DNA of 8,106 bases, from positions 1-8,106 of the forward strand of contig JAEVZT010000323.1 of assembly GCA_023392115.1 (NCBI GenBank). The letters run 5' to 3'. Of the stretch, positions 6,218 through 8,106 are shown piece after piece. Position 1 is the first letter of the stretch, and every line of letters begins with the position of its first letter. This DNA is from Chloroflexota bacterium (GTDB taxonomy: Bacteria; Chloroflexota; Anaerolineae; Aggregatilineales; Phototrophicaceae). The translations under genes and the position numbers were made by a program. The notes beneath the pieces were generated by a model. It was not told the origin of the DNA and did not search any database. It saw only the letters and a program-made list of their open reading frames with translations.

Positions 6218-6331
6218 GCCCGACGCTAAAAGCATCGGGCTAGGAGAAAAAAGCCTCGTAAACGAGGCTAAAAAGCCTGCTTCAGCAGGCTTACAGGGTC
6301 TATACGCAGCCGGAGGCTTTGAGCCTCCGGC
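6218..6331. repeat. Compound four-hairpin intergenic element, copy 1
   Basis: Four palindromes follow one another. (a) GCCCGACGCT 6218-6227 / AGCATCGGGC 6231-6240, with one C-A mismatch and loop AAA. (b) AGCCTCG 6252-6258 / CGAGGCT 6263-6269, loop TAAA. (c) AAGCCTGC 6273-6280 / GCAGGCTT 6285-6292, loop TTCA. (d) GCCGGAGGCT 6309-6318 / AGCCTCCGGC 6322-6331, loop TTG. A run of six A precedes and overlaps hairpin (b). The same order of hairpins, the same loop in (c) and the same A-rich linker between (a) and (b) recur at 7774-7880. The element lies between two convergent genes. It may be a REP-like palindromic repeat, a tandem terminator, or both. Confidence 0.85.
6246..6269 (-). terminator. Minus-strand intrinsic terminator downstream of tyrS
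   Basis: Read on the minus strand, AGCCTCG-TTTA-CGAGGCT (plus 6252-6269) is followed by a run of Ts, the complement of the A-run starting at 6247. It lies about 120 nt past the tyrS stop codon, within hairpin element copy 1. Confidence 0.65.
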
Positions 6332-6332
6332 G

Positions 6333-6372
6333 AAACAATCCCCTCTCGAAACCAAGTGGGGACTGTTTTGTC
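6333..6372. terminator. Candidate terminator between the convergent fasciclin and tyrS genes
   Basis: AAACAATCCCC (6333-6343) pairs with GGGGACTGTTT (6358-6368), an 11-bp stem with one A-C mismatch and a 14-nt loop. On the plus strand it runs into TTTTGTCT. It may end transcription from the second fasciclin gene. On the minus strand it lies 20 nt beyond the tyrS stop, but the T-tract there is weak. Confidence 0.55.
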
Positions 6373-6387
6373 TATTCTGAAGGTGAC

Positions 6388-7641
6388 TTACCCCTGCACC
6401 AAGCGCACGAACTTGCGCTTGCCGACCTGCAGGACAACCGGCAGCATGTCCGGCGTGACACTCGCCTGAAAGTCTGTCACGGGCTGTTCGTTGATGCGGA
6501 CACCGTTTTGCTGCATCAACCGCTTGGCTTCCGCGCCGCTGCTGACCATATTCAGCCGCCGCAAGATGTCGACAACCTTCTCGGCTTCTGCCAGTGGGGC
6601 TTCGGGAATGTCGTGCGGAATGCCACCGCCGCCCCGGAACACCTCGTCCCAGCGCTGCTGGGCTTCCTGCGCCGCTTCCGGGCTGTGGAAGATTGAGACG
6701 ATCTCGCGCGCGAGGCGCATTTTCGCCTCGTTCGGGTGGATCGCGCCCGATGTCAGCCCCGCTTCCAGTTCGCGCACCTGCTCTGGCGACCAGCCGAGCA
6801 CCAGCTTATGGAAGATCGGCATCGCCTTATCCGGCAGGCTCATCACTTTGCCAAACATATCCCACGGCTCGGACAGCAGCGGGATGTGATTGCCGAGGCT
6901 TTTGCTCATCTTGATCTCGCCGTCCGTGCCGGGTAGGCTCTCGCCCATGATAATGGCGATCTGCGGCTTCTGCCCCATCGCCTCTTGCAGCTTGCGACCG
7001 GCGACGAGGATGTTAAACAACTGATCCTGCCCGCCGACCTGCACGTCGGCTTCCTGCGCGACGGCGTCATAGCCCTGCATTAAGCCGTAGAACAGCTCGT
7101 GCAGGTAGATCGGCTGCCCGGCGTCAAATCGCTTGGCGAAGTTCTCGCGGACGAGGAACTGCTGGACGGTGAAATTGCTCGCCAGCCGGATGATGTCGGC
7201 GAAGTCGAGCGTCGACAGCCATTCGTCATTGCGCCGGATGCGTGTCAGGCTCGGGTCGAGGATCTTGAACGCTTGCTCGGCATACGTCCGCGCGTTTTCC
7301 TCGACCTGCTCGCGCGTCAGCTGATCGCGCACCTTTTCCTTGTCTGAAGGGTCACCGATCAGGCTGGTAAACGTGCCGATCAGGAACGTCACATCATGCC
7401 CGAATTCCTGAAACTGGCGCAGCTTCCGCATCGTGATCGTATGCCCGAGGTGCAGGTCGGACGTGCGCGGGTCGTAGCCGCAGTAGACACGAAGCGGACG
7501 CCCTTCCTGTTCCGCCTCGATCAGCCGCCGGCGCAGTTCGCGGCGCATATTCTCCTTCGTCTGGGGATCGCCGTATTCCGCCCCCGACATGAGGATGTCG
7601 ACTTGTTCGTCAAGCGTCTTGGTGTTTGGAAGCGTGGTCAT
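6388..7641 (-). CDS. tyrS: Tyrosyl-tRNA synthetase
   Basis: The 417-aa cytoplasmic enzyme charges tRNA-Tyr with tyrosine using ATP. Landmarks are RVYCGYDPRTSDLHLGH, with the HIGH-type signature HLGH at 64-67; FLIGTFTSLIGDPS (86-99); the tyrosine-binding region HELFYGLMQGYDAV (181-194); VQVGGQDQLFN (200-210); the second signature KMSKS at 244-248; and a C-terminal S4 RNA-binding domain from about 353 to the end (VSSGAEAKRLMQQNGVRIN). The wording around HLGH and GGQDQLFN suits the TyrZ-like bacterial branch better than the E. coli TyrS branch; that is a judgement from memory of the families. The ATG at 7641 has AGGAA 8 nt upstream. The frame remains open upstream to 7752, but the extension has no family similarity and crosses the promoter. 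No paralogous tyrS or T-box leader was seen. Confidence 0.96.
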   Translation of the reverse strand: MTTLPNTKTLDEQVDILMSGAEYGDPQTKENMRRELRRRLIEAEQEGRPLRVYCGYDPRTSDLHLGHTITMRKLRQFQEFGHDVTFLIGTFTSLIGDPSDKEKVRDQLTREQVEENARTYAEQAFKILDPSLTRIRRNDEWLSTLDFADIIRLASNFTVQQFLVRENFAKRFDAGQPIYLHELFYGLMQGYDAVAQEADVQVGGQDQLFNILVAGRKLQEAMGQKPQIAIIMGESLPGTDGEIKMSKSLGNHIPLLSEPWDMFGKVMSLPDKAMPIFHKLVLGWSPEQVRELEAGLTSGAIHPNEAKMRLAREIVSIFHSPEAAQEAQQRWDEVFRGGGGIPHDIPEAPLAEAEKVVDILRRLNMVSSGAEAKRLMQQNGVRINEQPVTDFQASVTPDMLPVVLQVGKRKFVRLVQG

Positions 7642-7649
7642 GAAGATTG

Positions 7650-7654
7650 TTCCT
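7650..7654 (-). promoter_or_regulatory. Ribosome binding site of tyrS
   Basis: The minus strand reads AGGAA, 8 nt before the ATG at 7641. It supports this start over the longer open frame. Confidence 0.6.
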
Positions 7655-7680
7655 GTCACAGCACGGTGATTAGACGCCCT

Positions 7681-7691
7681 AGTATATAGCA
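7681..7691 (-). promoter_or_regulatory. Candidate tyrS promoter (-10, possibly extended)
   Basis: On the minus strand the sequence reads TGCTATATACT. It gives TATACT (plus 7681-7686), or TATATA (plus 7683-7688) preceded by an extended TGC. No good -35 stands 16-18 bp further up. Initiation near 7674 would give a leader of about 33 nt, too short for a T-box riboswitch. Confidence 0.5.
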
Positions 7692-7773
7692 GGTGATAAC
7701 GATTTTGTACCGGGAACTGAGCGTGTGTTGTCAGTTGAACAGGGATTTGCACTTAGGAACTCTGCCTGCGCCA

Positions 7774-7880
7774 CCCGACGCTACAAGCGTCGGGCTAAAA
7801 GAAAAAAGCCCCGTTCACGGGGCTCATCAGCCGGCTTCAGTCGGCTTACTTTTCACAGATGGAGGCTTGAGCCTCTGGCG
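7774..7880. repeat. Compound four-hairpin intergenic element, copy 2
   Basis: It has the same series of palindromes as at 6218-6331. (a) CCCGACGCT 7774-7782 / AGCGTCGGG 7786-7794, perfect, loop ACA. (b) AGCCCCG 7807-7813 / CGGGGCT 7818-7824, loop TTCA. (c) AGCCGGC 7829-7835 / GTCGGCT 7840-7846, with one G-T wobble and loop TTCA. (d) GGAGGC 7861-7866 / GCCTCT 7871-7876, shorter than in copy 1. The linker from the end of (a) into (b), 7792-7810, matches 6237-6255 of copy 1 at 17 of 19 positions. It sits just after the stop codon of the minus-strand gene at 7886, upstream of the tyrS promoter. Confidence 0.85.
7801..7824 (-). terminator. Minus-strand intrinsic terminator after the PPOX-like gene
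   Basis: On the minus strand AGCCCCG-TGAA-CGGGGCT is followed directly by TTTTTC, a good rho-independent terminator 62 nt past the stop codon at 7886. It isolates tyrS from the gene upstream and forms part of hairpin element copy 2. Confidence 0.8.
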
Positions 7881-7885
7881 GCTGG

Positions 7886-8106
7886 TTACTCGACCTGCGT
7901 CACCGACTCCACGGTCAGGCGGACGACGACGGCGCACAACTGCTGCGCGTCCTTCTCGACCTGCGCCCGATCTTCGTAGCGTGACGCGATACGTTCGAAC
8001 CACACACCGTCGGAGTCATCTTCGACGATGAGTTCGCCCTTCAACACGTAGCCCGTTTCATCGCAGCGGTTCGCGCCGATCGTGACGGCTGCGCGCGGGT
8101 TGGCGA
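7886..8106 (-). CDS. Probable PPOX / FMN-split-barrel family protein (C-terminal part, 5' end outside window)
   Basis: An open minus-strand frame enters from the right edge and ends at TAA (plus 7886-7888), giving the last 72 residues; there is no start codon inside the window. It reads NPRAAVTIGAN near its beginning, then GYVLKGELIVEDD, FERIASRYED and a final VVVRLTVESVTQVE. This pattern of beta strand, 'G-x-A/E' strand, helix with I-A-x-R-Y, then strand, resembles the end of pyridoxamine-5'-phosphate-oxidase-like proteins that bind FMN or F420. Such proteins reduce or oxidise small substrates in the cytoplasm. The match comes from a short tail, so the family call is moderate and no specific function is proposed. 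A terminator follows at 7801-7824. Confidence 0.6.
   Translation of the reverse strand, partial: ANPRAAVTIGANRCDETGYVLKGELIVEDDSDGVWFERIASRYEDRAQVEKDAQQLCAVVVRLTVESVTQVE

Noticed and set aside
7642..7752. A 37-residue N-terminal extension of TyrS
   Set aside because: It contains the likely promoter, lacks family similarity, and the ATG at 7641 has its own ribosome binding site.
7642..7880. T-box riboswitch in front of tyrS
   Set aside because: The hairpins here belong to the repeated intergenic element, and one is a terminator for the upstream gene. The likely promoter lies downstream of them and leaves a leader of only about 33 nt. No T-box core or specifier loop was recognised.
6218..7880. 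Composite transposon with tyrS between direct repeats
   Set aside because: There is no transposase, no target-site duplication was seen, and the cargo is a normal housekeeping gene. The repeats fit 3'-end elements better.

Overview
The window looks like chromosomal DNA from a high-GC bacterium (about 60% GC by eye), most probably a member of the Chloroflexota in or near the Anaerolineae. That placement is inference. It rests on secreted DUF4397 + fasciclin proteins with Ala/Thr/Glu/Pro linkers, a family-5 substrate-binding protein of the type common there, and intergenic DNA rich in short palindromes. No rRNA, tRNA, CRISPR array, transposase or phage gene was seen.

Layout. (1) 1-357 (+) is the C-terminal end of a peptide/oligopeptide-type ABC substrate-binding protein. 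(2) 358-496 is a convergent spacer with repeated TGTCAAC words. (3) 497-2572 (-) is a two-gene unit: an RtcB-family RNA ligase followed, with no gap (TAG|ATG), by a class I CoA-transferase beta-subunit homologue. (4) 2573-2759 is a divergent promoter region. (5) 2760-6197 (+) holds two paralogous secreted DUF4397-FAS1 proteins on either side of a TauE/SafE (TSUP) membrane transporter. The transporter appears to have its own promoter, which lies beside the terminator of the first fasciclin gene, and it may be translated from a leaderless mRNA. (6) 6198-6387 is a convergent spacer with a cluster of hairpins. (7) 6388-7641 (-) is tyrosyl-tRNA synthetase. (8) 7642-7885 holds the tyrS promoter and a second copy of the hairpin cluster. 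(9) 7886-8106 (-) is the C-terminal end of a probable PPOX/FMN-split-barrel protein whose start lies beyond the window.

The genes do not form one pathway. The clearest functional units are the rtcB/CoA-transferase-like pair, probably co-transcribed, and the two fasciclin paralogues, which probably act outside the membrane. The most unusual structure is a compound element of four consecutive hairpins of about 110 bp. It occurs twice in the same orientation, at 6218-6331 and 7774-7880, on either side of tyrS. The stems differ between copies but stay paired, and one hairpin in each copy is an intrinsic terminator for the minus-strand gene upstream. I found no convincing new defence or mobile system.
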